This document shows positions 17,943 to 27,457 of a stretch of DNA of 64,000 bases, one piece after another. The first letter of the stretch is position 1; each line of letters begins with the position of its first letter. Position numbers and translations under genes: made by a program. Origin of the DNA: Intestinirhabdus alba (GTDB lineage: Bacteria; Pseudomonadota; Gammaproteobacteria; Enterobacterales; Enterobacteriaceae); NCBI RefSeq assembly GCF_009711095.1, contig NZ_WMJZ01000026.1, forward strand, positions 1 through 64,000, given 5' to 3'. The notes below the pieces were generated by a model. It was not told the DNA's origin. It saw only the letters and a list, made by a program, of their open reading frames with translations, and did no database searches.

Positions 17943-17966
17943 ATTGATTATATATTTATAATTAAT
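17943..17966. promoter_or_regulatory. AT-rich palindrome between yeiH and yeiE, likely YeiE operator
   Basis: Two 10-base arms, ATTGATTATA and TATAATTAAT, face each other across four bases and differ in one position. They stand in the middle of the 97-base divergent gap. LysR regulators usually bind such a site for self-control and for the divergent gene. Confidence 0.6.
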
Positions 17967-17987
17967 CTTTATAAGTGGTAAGCGACG

Positions 17988-18854
17988 ATGCACATCACCC
18001 TGCGACAGCTGGAAATCTTCACCGAAGTATTAAAAAGCGGGTCAACGACCCAGGCGTCGGCGAAGCTGGCGCTGTCTCAATCTGCGGTCAGCGCCGCCCT
18101 GACCGATCTGGAGGGGCAGCTCGGGGTGAAGCTGTTTGACCGGGTTGGCAAGCGGCTGGTTGTCAACGAGCACGGCCGCCTGCTTTACCCCCGGGCGCTG
18201 GCGCTGCTGGAGCGGGCGGTGGAGATCGAACGGCTGTTCCTTGAAGACAACGGCGCTATTCGCGTCTATGCCAGCAGTACCATCGGCAACTATGTGCTGC
18301 CCGCAGCCATTGCCCGCTACCGGCGCGACTTTCCGGATCTGCCGCTGGAGGTGTGCGTGGGCAATAGCCTGGAGGCGATCAACGCGGTGCTGGATTTTCG
18401 CGTCGACATCGGCCTGATTGAAGGCCCCTGCCACAATACGGATATCGTCTCCGTGCCGTGGCTGGAAGACGATCTGGTGGCGTTTGCCGCCCCCTCTTCG
18501 CCGCTTGTCCAGGGGCCGGTGACCCTCAGCCAGCTGGCCGCCGCCCCGTGGATCCTGCGCGAACGCGGCTCCGGCACCCGCGAGATCGTCGATTACCTGC
18601 TGCTGTCGCATCTGCCGCGCTTTCAGATGTCCATGGAGCTGGGTAATTCAGAGGCCATTAAGCACGCCGTGCGGCACGGACTGGGGGTCAGTTGCCTGTC
18701 GCGGCGGGTGATTGAAGAGCAACTGCAGGCGGGCACCCTGAGCGAAATCCCGCTGCCGTTGCCGCGCCTGAGGCGCACCCTGTGGCGCATCCACCACCGC
18801 CAGAAACATCTCTCCAGTGCGCTGCTGCGCTTTTTGCGCTACTGCGACGGCTGA
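17988..18854 (+). CDS. yeiE: YeiE, LysR-family transcription regulator
   Basis: A 288-aa LysR regulator. The N-terminal winged helix-turn-helix ([20 protein letters not shown], then [20 protein letters not shown]) is followed by a periplasmic-binding-protein-like effector domain from about residue 90. The sequence follows E. coli YeiE (293 aa). Orthologues are reported as sulfite-responsive and linked to lysP, iron homeostasis and motility. It stands divergent from yeiH and upstream of lysP, 130 bases away on the same strand. Confidence 0.93.
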   Translation: MHITLRQLEIFTEVLKSGSTTQASAKLALSQSAVSAALTDLEGQLGVKLFDRVGKRLVVNEHGRLLYPRALALLERAVEIERLFLEDNGAIRVYASSTIGNYVLPAAIARYRRDFPDLPLEVCVGNSLEAINAVLDFRVDIGLIEGPCHNTDIVSVPWLEDDLVAFAAPSSPLVQGPVTLSQLAAAPWILRERGSGTREIVDYLLLSHLPRFQMSMELGNSEAIKHAVRHGLGVSCLSRRVIEEQLQAGTLSEIPLPLPRLRRTLWRIHHRQKHLSSALLRFLRYCDG

Positions 18855-18944
18855 GACGCCTGGTCTGCTACTTATAATTCCCGGCCGGTCATGAAGGTCT
18901 CTTATAACCGCGTATTTGTGCCGCAGGCCGGCCCGTTCGTCTGC

Positions 18945-18950
18945 TACAAT
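18945..18950 (+). promoter_or_regulatory. Probable -10 element of lysP
   Basis: TACAAT lies 35 bases before the lysP start, but no good -35 stands upstream at the right distance (the bases there are GC-rich). This is what one expects for a promoter that needs an activator such as ArgP or YeiE. Confidence 0.4.
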
Positions 18951-18984
18951 CGCGCCTCATTTTTTGGATGGATAGCATTGTCAC

Positions 18985-20460
18985 ATGGTTTCCGAAAATA
19001 AAAGCACCCAGACGCCCGGGCTGCGCCGCGAACTGAAGGCGCGCCACCTGACGATGATCGCCATCGGCGGCTCTATCGGCACAGGGCTTTTTGTCGCCTC
19101 CGGCGCAACCATTTCTGCGGCTGGCCCCGGCGGGGCGCTGTTTTCTTATATTCTTATCGGCCTGATGGTTTATTTCCTGATGACCAGCCTCGGCGAGCTG
19201 GCGGCCTATATGCCGGTTTCCGGCTCCTTCGCCACCTACGGGCAGAACTATGTCGACGAGGGGTTTGGCTTCGCGCTGGGCTGGAACTACTGGTACAACT
19301 GGGCGGTGACCATCGCCGTTGACCTGGTGGCGGCGCAGCTGGTGATGAGCTGGTGGTTCCCGGACACGCCGGGCTGGATCTGGAGCGCCCTGTTCCTGGG
19401 CGTGATTTTCCTGCTCAACTATATCTCGGTCAGGGGCTTTGGCGAGGCGGAATACTGGTTTTCGCTGATCAAAGTGACAACGGTAATTATTTTTATCGTG
19501 GTGGGCCTGATGATGATCCTCGGCATCTTTAAGGGCGCGCAGCCGGTGGGCTGGGGCAACTGGACGACCGGGGATGCGCCGTTTGCCGGCGGCTTTGCGG
19601 CGATGATCGGTGTGGCGATGATTGTCGGCTTCTCCTTCCAGGGCACCGAGCTGATTGGCATCGCCGCCGGTGAATCGGAAGATCCCCAGAAGAACATTCC
19701 GCGCGCGGTGCGCCAGGTGTTCTGGCGTATTCTGCTGTTCTATGTCTTTGCGATCCTGATTATCAGCCTGATCGTTCCGTACACCGATCCGAGCCTGCTG
19801 CGTAACGATGTTAAAGACATCAGCGTCAGCCCGTTCACCCTGGTGTTTCAACATGCCGGCCTGCTTTCGGCGGCGGCGGTGATGAATGCGGTGATTCTGA
19901 CGGCGGTGTTGTCGGCGGGCAACTCCGGGATGTACGCCTCCACCCGTATGCTCTACACCCTGGCCTGCGACGGCAAGGCCCCGCGCCTTTTCGCGAAGCT
20001 CTCCCGCGGCGGGGTGCCCCGCAACGCCCTGTACGCCACCACGGCCATCGCCGGCCTCTGTTTCCTGACCTCTATGTTTGGCAACCAGACCGTCTACCTG
20101 TGGCTGCTGAACACCTCCGGGATGACCGGCTTTATCGCCTGGCTGGGGATCGCCATCAGCCACTACCGCTTCCGCCGTGGCTACGTGCTGCAGGGTAATG
20201 ACGTGGGAGATCTGCCTTACCGCTCAGGCTTCTTCCCGCTGGGGCCGATCTTCGCCTTCGTGCTGTGTCTGATCATTACGCTGGGGCAGAACTACGAGGC
20301 GTTCCTGAAGGAGACCATCGACTGGGGCGGCGTGGCGGCGACCTACATCGGTATTCCGCTGTTCCTGGCTATCTGGTTTGGCTATAAGCTGGTGAAGGGC
20401 ACGCGCTTTGTGCGCTACAGCGAAATGCACTTCCCGGAGCAGGGCAAGAGGCAGCGCTAA
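18985..20460 (+). CDS. lysP: LysP, lysine-specific permease
   Basis: Amino acid-polyamine-organocation transporter of 491 aa (E. coli 489) with 12 membrane helices, taking up L-lysine by proton symport. In E. coli it also inhibits CadC. The family signature is visible in LTMIAIGGSIGTGLFVASG in helix 1 and in NSGMYASTRMLYTLA. The C-terminus ends in a basic cytoplasmic tail. A terminator follows. Confidence 0.96.
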   Translation: MVSENKSTQTPGLRRELKARHLTMIAIGGSIGTGLFVASGATISAAGPGGALFSYILIGLMVYFLMTSLGELAAYMPVSGSFATYGQNYVDEGFGFALGWNYWYNWAVTIAVDLVAAQLVMSWWFPDTPGWIWSALFLGVIFLLNYISVRGFGEAEYWFSLIKVTTVIIFIVVGLMMILGIFKGAQPVGWGNWTTGDAPFAGGFAAMIGVAMIVGFSFQGTELIGIAAGESEDPQKNIPRAVRQVFWRILLFYVFAILIISLIVPYTDPSLLRNDVKDISVSPFTLVFQHAGLLSAAAVMNAVILTAVLSAGNSGMYASTRMLYTLACDGKAPRLFAKLSRGGVPRNALYATTAIAGLCFLTSMFGNQTVYLWLLNTSGMTGFIAWLGIAISHYRFRRGYVLQGNDVGDLPYRSGFFPLGPIFAFVLCLIITLGQNYEAFLKETIDWGGVAATYIGIPLFLAIWFGYKLVKGTRFVRYSEMHFPEQGKRQR

Positions 20461-20475
20461 GCGCATCGTCCGACA

Positions 20476-20503
20476 GCGCTCCCCACGCCGGGAGCGCGGT
20501 TTT
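20476..20503 (+). terminator. Terminator of lysP
   Basis: An 8-bp perfect stem GCGCTCCC / GGGAGCGC with a 6-base loop, followed by GGTTTT. It starts 15 bases after the lysP stop. The rest of the 300-base lysP-cirA gap shows no gene. Confidence 0.75.
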
Positions 20504-20711
20504 CTGGCCGTCAGCGTTTCAATCCCCATCTTTGCAGATTACCGCTCCCCGGCACCGGCTGATGCGGCTGGATGCGCAAAGGCGGCCGCCGCCTTTGCGC
20601 GCCGGGAGTGAAAATTCTCCCTCAGCGACGGCCCGATTTCTCTTGCGCCGCCGCGTTTTGCCCTCGTCAGCCTGTCCGGCTCCGGAAGCGGTAGAACGCT
20701 CCGGCGGGAAA

Positions 20712-20746
20712 TAAAATCGCCCCGGCAGGATAAACCGGCCGGGGCG
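20712..20746 (-). terminator. Terminator of cirA
   Basis: CGCCCCGGC pairs with GCCGGGGCG (9 bp, 11-base loop), and the minus strand continues ATTTTATTT. It lies 15 bases past the cirA stop codon. Confidence 0.75.
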
Positions 20747-20760
20747 TTAGCGGGGTCAGA

Positions 20761-22740
20761 TCAGAAATTCCAGGTCAGACCAACCGTGTAGCGACGTCCG
20801 TCGAGAACGGTGTCGTAATTTTCATAATCGATCTGCTTATCAAGAAGGTTATACACGCCCGCGGTTGCCAGCAGATTTTTGTTGACGTTATAGCGCACGC
20901 CCACGTCCACCTGGGTGTAGGAGGGCTTGCCCTGCGACATGGAGGCCCGGCTCAGGTATTCCGAGGTTTTACCGCGGAAGTTGAGGCGGCTCCAGAAGCC
21001 CAGATCCTGGGTAGCCTGCCAGTCGAGAGTGGTGTTGAACATATGCTTTGGCATTTTGTTCAGCGGCTTACCGGAGAACTGGCCGCTTTTTTGCTCAGAC
21101 TCCGTGTAAGTGTAATTCGCCGTCCAGTTAACCTCAGGGGTGATCTTCCAGCCAAAGGTGGACTCCACGCCGCGCATATTGGCTTTATCCACGTTGACGC
21201 GATCGCTGACGAAGTCGTACTGGGTGCCGCCGATAGCGCAGGCCGGATCGTCTTCGCAGCGGCGTACCTCGCTGATTTTGTCCTTGAAGTCCGTATTGAA
21301 CAGCGTGACGCCGGCGTTGAGGTTATCGCCGTTGTCCCACAGCAGGGCCAGCTCCTCGCTCACGCTTTTTTCCGGCTTCAGGTCCGGGTTGCCGACGATA
21401 ATGCCGTTGCGGCTGCCGCCGCCGGTGACCTGCCCCCAGCCGGCGGTGGACTGGCGCAGATCCGGCGCGCGATAGCCCGCCGAGACGCCGCCTTTTAAGG
21501 TCCAGCGATCGTTGATATGCCAGACGCCATAGCCACGCGGGGTCCAGTTGTCGCCGTAGTTCTCGTCCTTATCCATGCGGATGCCGCCGGTCAGGGTAAA
21601 GTTGTCGGCGATCGCCCACTCATCTTCGGCGAACAGCGCCCAGCTCCAGCGGGTCAGCTGGCTGAGATCCTGATAGGCTTTCAGCTGGTTGCCGGCGTCG
21701 CTCAGCTTCTCGTAGCGGTACTGGCCGCCCAACGTCAGGGTATGGGCACCGAGGAAGATCTGATTCTGGGTGTTAAAGAGGGTGTTGTAAGACTTCATGC
21801 TACGCCCCGGGTTGTTGGTCTCTTCCCGCTGCAGATAGCTGGTGGTGTTGAAATCGTCGTAGTAGCCGCTGTGGGTCACGGAGTAAGTGGTGTGCTCATA
21901 GCGGCTTCTGCTTTCGGTATTGGGCTTACATTTTCCTTTGGAGCAGGATTCCGTGGCTTTTGACTTGCCGGGGGTGCTGTTGCGGTCCTGCAGCTCGCGG
22001 GCGATGTCGAAATCGATGTCGTTTTTGTCGTCTGGGGTGAAGCTCAGCGTCAACGCGCCGTTGCGCAGGCGCTGTTCGTTATAGCCGTTGACGATCTGGT
22101 CTTCCGCGCGCCGGGAGAGCAGCCCGGTCACCTTCGCGCCCAGCAGGCCGTCAATCAACGGGCCGGCGGCGTAGGCGTTGGTCTGGTAAATATCGCCGGA
22201 GTCGCGGTCTTCCTGAAAGGTGGCGTCGCCGTGCAGCGAGCCGTTCCAGCCCTGGGTATTGGAGATTTTTTTGGTGATTACGTTAATCACGCCGCCCATT
22301 GCGTCAGATCCATACAGCGATGACATCGGCCCGCGGATCACTTCGATGCGCTCAATGGACTCCAGCGGCGGCAGCCAGCCCTGTTCGATGCCGGAGTTAT
22401 CGCTGTTCGGCCGGGTGGTGCGGGTGCTGATGCGTTTGCCGTTGACCAGAAAAAGGGTGTACTGCGAGCCCATCCCGCGAATGCTGATGTCGCTGCTGCT
22501 TCCGCCGCCGGTCACCACCACGCCGGGCACATCTTTCAGCGCATCGGTCACGTCGCGGTAGGCTTTGTCCTCCAGCTGCTGTTTGCTGATGACGGAGATA
22601 GAGGCGGGAGCGTTCTGGATTTTCTGTTCAAACCCCGTTGCGCTGACCACCATCGTATCCTGGTCGGCCGCGTAGACAAGCGATGGGAGGCTGGCTACGC
22701 ACACGGCGGCAGCGAGAGCCTTAACGTGAAATCTGGTCAT
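20761..22740 (-). CDS. cirA: CirA-type TonB-dependent catecholate siderophore receptor
   Basis: Outer-membrane beta-barrel receptor of 659 aa (E. coli CirA 663). The start ATG at 22740 gives a signal peptide ending LPSLVYA. The TonB box DTMVVSA follows, then the plug domain with ISIRGMGSQYTLFLVNGKR and IERIEVIRGPMSSLYGSDAM. The barrel ends in YTVGLTWNF with the terminal aromatic residue. Loop cysteine pairs CSKGKC and CEDDPAC are visible. It is more distant from E. coli CirA than neighbouring genes are from their orthologues. It transports ferric catecholates and may admit colicins. A Fur box lies upstream. Confidence 0.9.
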   Translation of the reverse strand: MTRFHVKALAAAVCVASLPSLVYAADQDTMVVSATGFEQKIQNAPASISVISKQQLEDKAYRDVTDALKDVPGVVVTGGGSSSDISIRGMGSQYTLFLVNGKRISTRTTRPNSDNSGIEQGWLPPLESIERIEVIRGPMSSLYGSDAMGGVINVITKKISNTQGWNGSLHGDATFQEDRDSGDIYQTNAYAAGPLIDGLLGAKVTGLLSRRAEDQIVNGYNEQRLRNGALTLSFTPDDKNDIDFDIARELQDRNSTPGKSKATESCSKGKCKPNTESRSRYEHTTYSVTHSGYYDDFNTTSYLQREETNNPGRSMKSYNTLFNTQNQIFLGAHTLTLGGQYRYEKLSDAGNQLKAYQDLSQLTRWSWALFAEDEWAIADNFTLTGGIRMDKDENYGDNWTPRGYGVWHINDRWTLKGGVSAGYRAPDLRQSTAGWGQVTGGGSRNGIIVGNPDLKPEKSVSEELALLWDNGDNLNAGVTLFNTDFKDKISEVRRCEDDPACAIGGTQYDFVSDRVNVDKANMRGVESTFGWKITPEVNWTANYTYTESEQKSGQFSGKPLNKMPKHMFNTTLDWQATQDLGFWSRLNFRGKTSEYLSRASMSQGKPSYTQVDVGVRYNVNKNLLATAGVYNLLDKQIDYENYDTVLDGRRYTVGLTWNF

Positions 22741-22872
22741 TTTGTCATTCCATTCAATAATAAAACCGTGCGCCGGGAAAAAGCGTAGTGACGGTATGTA
22801 TTTGTCTTTTAAGAACTCTTTTAGATAAAGCAGCGAGGGAATTGTACAAAAGTATGAAGTTTTGTAAACACT

Positions 22873-22891
22873 AATGATAATCAAAATCATT
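22873..22891. promoter_or_regulatory. Fur box upstream of cirA
   Basis: The 19-base sequence AATGATAATCAAAATCATT fits the inverted NAT-triplet repeat of Fur boxes closely. It lies about 130 bases before the cirA start in an AT-rich promoter region. The rest of the 322-base gap up to yeiG (22741-23062) holds no gene; a weak GTGCC/GGCAC hairpin near 23026-23041 may end yeiG transcription. Confidence 0.8.
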
Positions 22892-23062
22892 TGATTTGTC
22901 TGAGGGTGCTGCGAAAAAGATTAGAAATCAAGCAGATAAGTTCCGATAAAAATGAAGAAATAATGAAGAAAAAGTGAGGAAACGCGGAAGATGCTGGGGC
23001 GGGTGGAACAGAGAGGGAGAGCAGTGCCCTGACAGGCACCGCTCGCGAACGCACAGACGCGC

Positions 23063-23899
23063 TTATTTGAGCAGATACTGCGCGTGAAAGCGCAGATGCT
23101 CCTCAATAAAAGAAGCGATGAAGTAATAGCTGTGATCGTAGCCGGGCTGAATGCGCAGGGTCATTGGCCAGGCCTTCTGCCGGGCGGCCTCCGCCAGAAC
23201 GGCGGGCTGTAGCTGCCCGGCCAGAAAGGTATCGTTGTCGCCCTGGTCGATAAGGGTTGGGATCGCCTGTTCCGGGCGGCTGGCGTACATCAGGGCGCAG
23301 CTGTCCCATTCGGTCCACGCTGAGCGATCCGCGCCCAGGTAGGCGGTGAACGCCTTCTCGCCCCAGGGCACGCGGCACGGGTTGACGATCGGCGCGAAAG
23401 CGGAAACGCTGGCGTAGCGGCCCGGATTTTTCAGCGCCATGATCAGCGCCCCGTGGCCGCCCATTGAATGGCCGCTGATGGCCCGGCGATCGCCGAGCGT
23501 AAACTGCGACTGAATCAGCGCCGGTAGCTCATCGCGCAGGTAGTCATACATCCGGTAGTGTGCCGCCCAGGGCTGCCGCGTGGCGTTGAGATAAAACCCG
23601 GCACCCTGGCCCAGATCGTAGCTCTCGTCGTCGGCCACCGCGTCGCCGCGCGGGCTGGTGTCGGGCATCACCAGCGCGATCCCCAGCCCGGCGGCCACGC
23701 GCTGCGCGCCGGCTTTGCTGGCGAAGTTCTCGTCGGTGCAGGTCAGGCCGGACAGCCACCAGAGCACCGGCGGCGGCGCGCCGTCGCGGGGAGGGGGAAG
23801 AAAAATAGTGAAGGTCATGGCGCAGTTCAGGGTGCTGGCGTGGTGCCGCCAGCGCTGCTGCCGACCGCCAAAGCAGCGGTGCTCTTCGAGCATTTCCAT
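23063..23899 (-). CDS. yeiG: S-formylglutathione hydrolase YeiG
   Basis: Serine hydrolase of 278 aa that splits S-formylglutathione into glutathione and formate, the last step of glutathione-dependent formaldehyde removal. The start at 23899 gives [20 protein letters not shown], as in E. coli YeiG. The nucleophile Ser145 lies in GHSMGGHG, and the catalytic His in [10 protein letters not shown] near the C-terminus. It belongs to the esterase D family. It is divergent from folE. Confidence 0.95.
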   Translation of the reverse strand: MEMLEEHRCFGGRQQRWRHHASTLNCAMTFTIFLPPPRDGAPPPVLWWLSGLTCTDENFASKAGAQRVAAGLGIALVMPDTSPRGDAVADDESYDLGQGAGFYLNATRQPWAAHYRMYDYLRDELPALIQSQFTLGDRRAISGHSMGGHGALIMALKNPGRYASVSAFAPIVNPCRVPWGEKAFTAYLGADRSAWTEWDSCALMYASRPEQAIPTLIDQGDNDTFLAGQLQPAVLAEAARQKAWPMTLRIQPGYDHSYYFIASFIEEHLRFHAQYLLK

Positions 23900-24120
23900 G
23901 CAGGGCTCCTTATTATCGTCAACCGGGTTGCGTTTGCTGAAGCTCATCATACAGATTATTTATCTCTTGGTGCCCCGCTTTCACGCTCCTGATAAAGCAG
24001 TATGCTCCATTATCGGCGTCGCGCTACCCGTCCGTGCGGTTTCAGCCCGGCGTCGTCCGGCTGATTTCAACAATTATCGCGCCGCAGACTGGATTATGTG
24101 CGCCGCCTCACGCACAATAA

Positions 24121-24141
24121 TCGGGCTGTAAACCAGCCCGA
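24121..24141 (+). other. Hairpin in the folE leader
   Basis: TCGGGCTG and CAGCCCGA form a perfect 8-bp stem around TAAAC, 50 bases before the folE start. It has no U-tract. It may be a leader structure in the folE mRNA or a coincidence of GC-rich sequence. Confidence 0.35.
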
Positions 24142-24190
24142 AACTTTGCCCCACGCAGGGCGGAGACGCCACACCTGCAGGAGAAAAATA

Positions 24191-24859
24191 ATGTCATCAC
24201 TCAGTAAAGAAGCCGCTCTGGTTCATGAAGCGCTGGTTGCGCGGGGGCTGGAAACGCCGCTGCGTCCGCCGGTGCTTGAGATGGATAACGAAACGCGCAA
24301 GAGCCGGATCGCCGGCCATATGACCGAGATTATGCAGCTGCTGAATCTTGATTTGAGCGATGACAGCCTGACGGAAACCCCGCACCGCATCGCCAAAATG
24401 TACGTTGATGAGATTTTCTCCGGCCTTGATTACGCGAATTTCCCGAAGATCACCGTGATTGAAAATAAAATGAAGGTTGACGAAATGGTGACGGTGCGCG
24501 ATATCACCCTGACCAGCACCTGCGAACACCACTTTGTCACCATCGACGGCAGGGCGACGGTGGCCTATATCCCGAAGGATTCGGTGATCGGCCTGTCGAA
24601 AATCAACCGCATCGTGCAGTTCTTCGCCCAGCGTCCCCAGGTGCAGGAGCGTCTGACCCAGCAGATCCTGACCGCGCTGCAGACGCTGCTCGGCACCAAT
24701 AACGTGGCGGTCTCCATTGACGCGGTGCACTACTGCGTGAAGGCGCGCGGCATTCGCGACGCCACCAGCGCCACCACCACCACCTCCCTCGGCGGGCTGT
24801 TTAAGTCCAGCCAGAACACGCGGCAGGAGTTCCTGCGCGCCGTGCGACATCATAACTAA
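24191..24859 (+). CDS. folE: FolE, GTP cyclohydrolase I
   Basis: First enzyme of folate and tetrahydromonapterin synthesis; it converts GTP to 7,8-dihydroneopterin triphosphate. The 222-aa length equals E. coli FolE, starting at [20 protein letters not shown] after AGGAG. The zinc ligands are visible in STCEHHF (Cys111, His114) and in VHYCVKARG. The C-terminus [11 protein letters not shown] is conserved. yeiB follows after 15 bases, so they form an operon. Confidence 0.97.
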   Translation: MSSLSKEAALVHEALVARGLETPLRPPVLEMDNETRKSRIAGHMTEIMQLLNLDLSDDSLTETPHRIAKMYVDEIFSGLDYANFPKITVIENKMKVDEMVTVRDITLTSTCEHHFVTIDGRATVAYIPKDSVIGLSKINRIVQFFAQRPQVQERLTQQILTALQTLLGTNNVAVSIDAVHYCVKARGIRDATSATTTTSLGGLFKSSQNTRQEFLRAVRHHN

Positions 24860-24874
24860 GTAAGGCAGGGGTCC

Positions 24875-26032
24875 ATGACGCGCAATGTGACGCTGGATTT
24901 TGTTCGCGGCGTTGCCCTTCTGGGGATCCTGCTGATGAATATTAACAGCTTTGGCCTTCCCCAGGCGGCGTACCTGAACCCCGCCTGGCGCGGCGTCCCG
25001 GCCGCGGGCGACGCCTGGACCTGGGCGGCGATTGGCGTTATCGCCCAGGGCAAATTTCTCACTCTCTTCGCGCTGCTGTTTGGTGCCGGCCTGCAGATGC
25101 TGCTGCCGCGCGGCAAGCACTGGATCCAGTCGCGCCTCACGCTGCTTGTTCTGCTGGGCTTTATTCACGCGCTGCTGCTCTGGGAAGGCGATATTCTGCT
25201 GCCCTATGGCCTGATTGGGCTGATCTGCTGGCGGCTGGTGCGCGACGCCGCCTCGGCGAAAAGCCTGTTCAATACCGGAGTGCTGCTTTATCTGGTCAGC
25301 GTCGGCGTGCTGCTGCTGCTGGGGATGATCCCCATCAATGAAGCCGGCGACGCCTGGTCACCGGGAGCCGCCGCCGTATATGACGAAAAGCTGTGGAAGC
25401 TCGGCGGCGGGCTGGAGGCCGTCTGCAGGCGGGCCATCATGCTGGCGGACCAGCTGCTGTCGCTGGGAGCGCTGTACGGCTGGCAGCTGATGGGGACGAT
25501 GCTGACAGGCGCGGCGCTGATGCGTAGCGGCTGGCTGAAGGGGCAGTTCCCCCTGCGCCACTACCGTCGCACCGGCGCGCTGCTGGTCTTCAGCGGCGTG
25601 GTCATCGTCCTGCCCGCCGTCGCCGCGCAGTGGCATCTCGGGTGGCGGTTCTTCTGGGGCACCTGGCCGCTGCATATCCCGTTCCAGCTTGCCGCGCTGC
25701 TACAGGCTATAGGCTATGCCGCGCTGATATTCGGCTACTGGCCGCAGCTCTGCCGCCTGAGGATCGTGTTGGCGGTGGCCTGCGTCGGGCGTATGGCGCT
25801 CACTAACTATCTGCTGCAGACCCTTATCTGCACTACGCTGTTTTACCGGTTCGGTCTGTTCATGCAGTTTGACCGCCCGACGCTGCTGCTTTTTGTGCTG
25901 CCGGTGTGGCTGGTGAATATTCTCTTCTCGGCGATTTGGCTGCGTTTTTACCGCCAGGGGCCGGTGGAGTGGCTGTGGCGTCAGCTGACCCGGCGCACCT
26001 CGGGAAGCTCGTTGCCGCATACATATGGATAA
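24875..26032 (+). CDS. yeiB: YeiB, DUF418 family membrane protein
   Basis: A 385-aa inner-membrane protein with about ten hydrophobic segments, beginning MTRNVTLDFVRGVALLGILL. This is the typical DUF418/YeiB start with an acyltransferase-3-like DFVRG motif. The length equals E. coli YeiB. The function is unknown. The short distance to folE suggests cotranscription. Confidence 0.92.
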   Translation: MTRNVTLDFVRGVALLGILLMNINSFGLPQAAYLNPAWRGVPAAGDAWTWAAIGVIAQGKFLTLFALLFGAGLQMLLPRGKHWIQSRLTLLVLLGFIHALLLWEGDILLPYGLIGLICWRLVRDAASAKSLFNTGVLLYLVSVGVLLLLGMIPINEAGDAWSPGAAAVYDEKLWKLGGGLEAVCRRAIMLADQLLSLGALYGWQLMGTMLTGAALMRSGWLKGQFPLRHYRRTGALLVFSGVVIVLPAVAAQWHLGWRFFWGTWPLHIPFQLAALLQAIGYAALIFGYWPQLCRLRIVLAVACVGRMALTNYLLQTLICTTLFYRFGLFMQFDRPTLLLFVLPVWLVNILFSAIWLRFYRQGPVEWLWRQLTRRTSGSSLPHTYG

Positions 26033-26063
26033 CGATCTCGATCACAATCATTAACAAAAATGA

Positions 26064-26077
26064 TGTAAACGCTCCCA
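26064..26077. promoter_or_regulatory. Gal-type operator in the galS promoter
   Basis: TGTAAACGCTCCCA matches the GalR/GalS operator pattern with its central CG; one half is near-perfect and the other degenerate. It lies about 90 bases before galS and suggests autoregulation. Confidence 0.55.
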
Positions 26078-26081
26078 TTAA

Positions 26082-26097
26082 TGTGACTCCTCTCACG
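26082..26097. promoter_or_regulatory. CRP site in the galS promoter
   Basis: TGTGA, six bases, TCACG: one mismatch from the CRP consensus, immediately downstream of the operator. E. coli galS is CRP-activated. Confidence 0.55.
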
Positions 26098-26164
26098 CAG
26101 ATCCGGCCCTGGCGCTGACAAAATAGCGGCCAGCCGCTGTGCAACCTCCAACAGGGCCGTACCT

Positions 26165-27196
26165 ATGATCACCATTCGCGATGTGGCGCGCCAGGCCGGC
26201 GTTTCCGTGGCGACCGTCTCCCGCGTGTTAAATAACAGCCCGCTGGTCACTCCCGATACCCGCGAGGCGGTCAGGCAGGCGGCTGCGCTGCTGGACTACC
26301 GCCCGAACGCCAACGCTCAGGCGCTGGCCAGCCAGGTAAGCGATATCATCGGCGTAGTGGTGATGGACGTTTCGGACCCCTTTTTCGGCGCGCTGGTAAA
26401 GGCCGTTGATATGGTGGCCCAGCGCCATCGAAAGTATGTGCTGATCGGCAACGGCTATCATGAGGCGGAGAAAGAGCGCCACGCCGTTGAGGTGCTGATC
26501 CGCCAGCGCTGCGGCGCGCTGATTGTTCATGCCAAGGCCCTGAGCGATGAGGAACTGAGCGCGTTTATGGCGCAGATCCCCGGTATGGTGCTGATCAACC
26601 GGCTGGTGTCCGGCTACGCTCACCGCTGCGTCTGCCTGGATAACGCCAGCGGGGCGAAGTTGGCCACCCGGATGCTGCTCGACTGCGGACACCGGCGCAT
26701 TGGCTATCTCGCCTCCAGCCACGGCATCGAAGATAACGACAGGCGGCGGGAGGGCTGGCGTCTTGCGCTGCAGGAGCGCGGAATTACGCCACCCGACGGC
26801 TGGATCGGCACCGGCTCGCCCGATATGCAGGGCGGGGAGGCGGCGATGGTGGAGCTGCTGGGGCGCAACCCCCAGCTTAGCGCCGTGTTCGCCTATAACG
26901 ACGGCATGGCCGCCGGCGCGCTGGCCGCCCTGAAGGATAACGGCATCGCCGTTCCGCGACACCTCTCTCTTATCGGCTTCGACGACATTTCCATTGCCCG
27001 CTATACCGATCCGCAGCTGACCACCGTGCGCTATCCCGTGGCTTCGATGGCGAAGCTGGCGACCGAACTGGCGCTGCAGGGGGCGGCGGGCATCCTGAAT
27101 GACGCGGCGACGCACTGCTTTATGCCAACCCTGGTACGCCGCCATTCGGTGGCGTTATCGCAGGCCGCGCCGGATGTAACCGCTTTCAATCTGTGA
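26165..27196 (+). CDS. galS: GalS, LacI-family repressor of the mgl operon
   Basis: Galactose isorepressor of 343 aa (E. coli 346). The LacI helix-turn-helix [20 protein letters not shown] opens the protein, followed by the hinge and the sugar-binding domain with [15 protein letters not shown] and [15 protein letters not shown]. It represses mglBAC and its own gene when galactose is absent. It stands directly upstream of mglBAC, as in E. coli. Its stop codon lies within a CRP site. Confidence 0.95.
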   Translation: MITIRDVARQAGVSVATVSRVLNNSPLVTPDTREAVRQAAALLDYRPNANAQALASQVSDIIGVVVMDVSDPFFGALVKAVDMVAQRHRKYVLIGNGYHEAEKERHAVEVLIRQRCGALIVHAKALSDEELSAFMAQIPGMVLINRLVSGYAHRCVCLDNASGAKLATRMLLDCGHRRIGYLASSHGIEDNDRRREGWRLALQERGITPPDGWIGTGSPDMQGGEAAMVELLGRNPQLSAVFAYNDGMAAGALAALKDNGIAVPRHLSLIGFDDISIARYTDPQLTTVRYPVASMAKLATELALQGAAGILNDAATHCFMPTLVRRHSVALSQAAPDVTAFNL

Positions 27197-27207
27197 GTAA
27201 ATTCACA
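27192..27207. promoter_or_regulatory. Consensus CRP site overlapping the galS stop, upstream of mglB
   Basis: TGTGAGTAAATTCACA has both half-sites perfect with six bases between. The galS stop TGA forms part of the left half. It is 250 bases upstream of mglB, and the 261-base gap (27197-27457) otherwise shows no clear gal operator. Confidence 0.75.
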
Positions 27208-27457
27208 GTATATTAACATTGCGCTCGTTATGATGGCCTCGCCTGCGCCATCGTAACGTTCGCGCAACGATGATTAAACAATTCTGGTAAGAACAGGGCG
27301 CGTTAAGCGGTCAACAGCGCGGGTTCTGGCGCGCTACCGGGCAAGGAAGGCGGTTATTTAGATCTGTACCCCTGGCGCTACTTAACATGGTTTTAACTTG
27401 TCGTCCCGCCAGGCGTTTATCTCAGGCACTACCCTGCATAATAAAACCGGAGATCCC

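Noticed and set aside
18889-20163. 424-codon minus-strand frame opposite lysP
   Set aside because: Shadow of lysP; very polar, low-complexity translation with no homology.
24197-25168. 323-codon minus-strand frame across folE and yeiB
   Set aside because: Covers two well-supported genes on the other strand and has no recognisable product.
27208-27457. GalS operator upstream of mglB
   Set aside because: Candidates such as GTTAAGCGGTCAAC near 27303 depart too far from the gal operator consensus.
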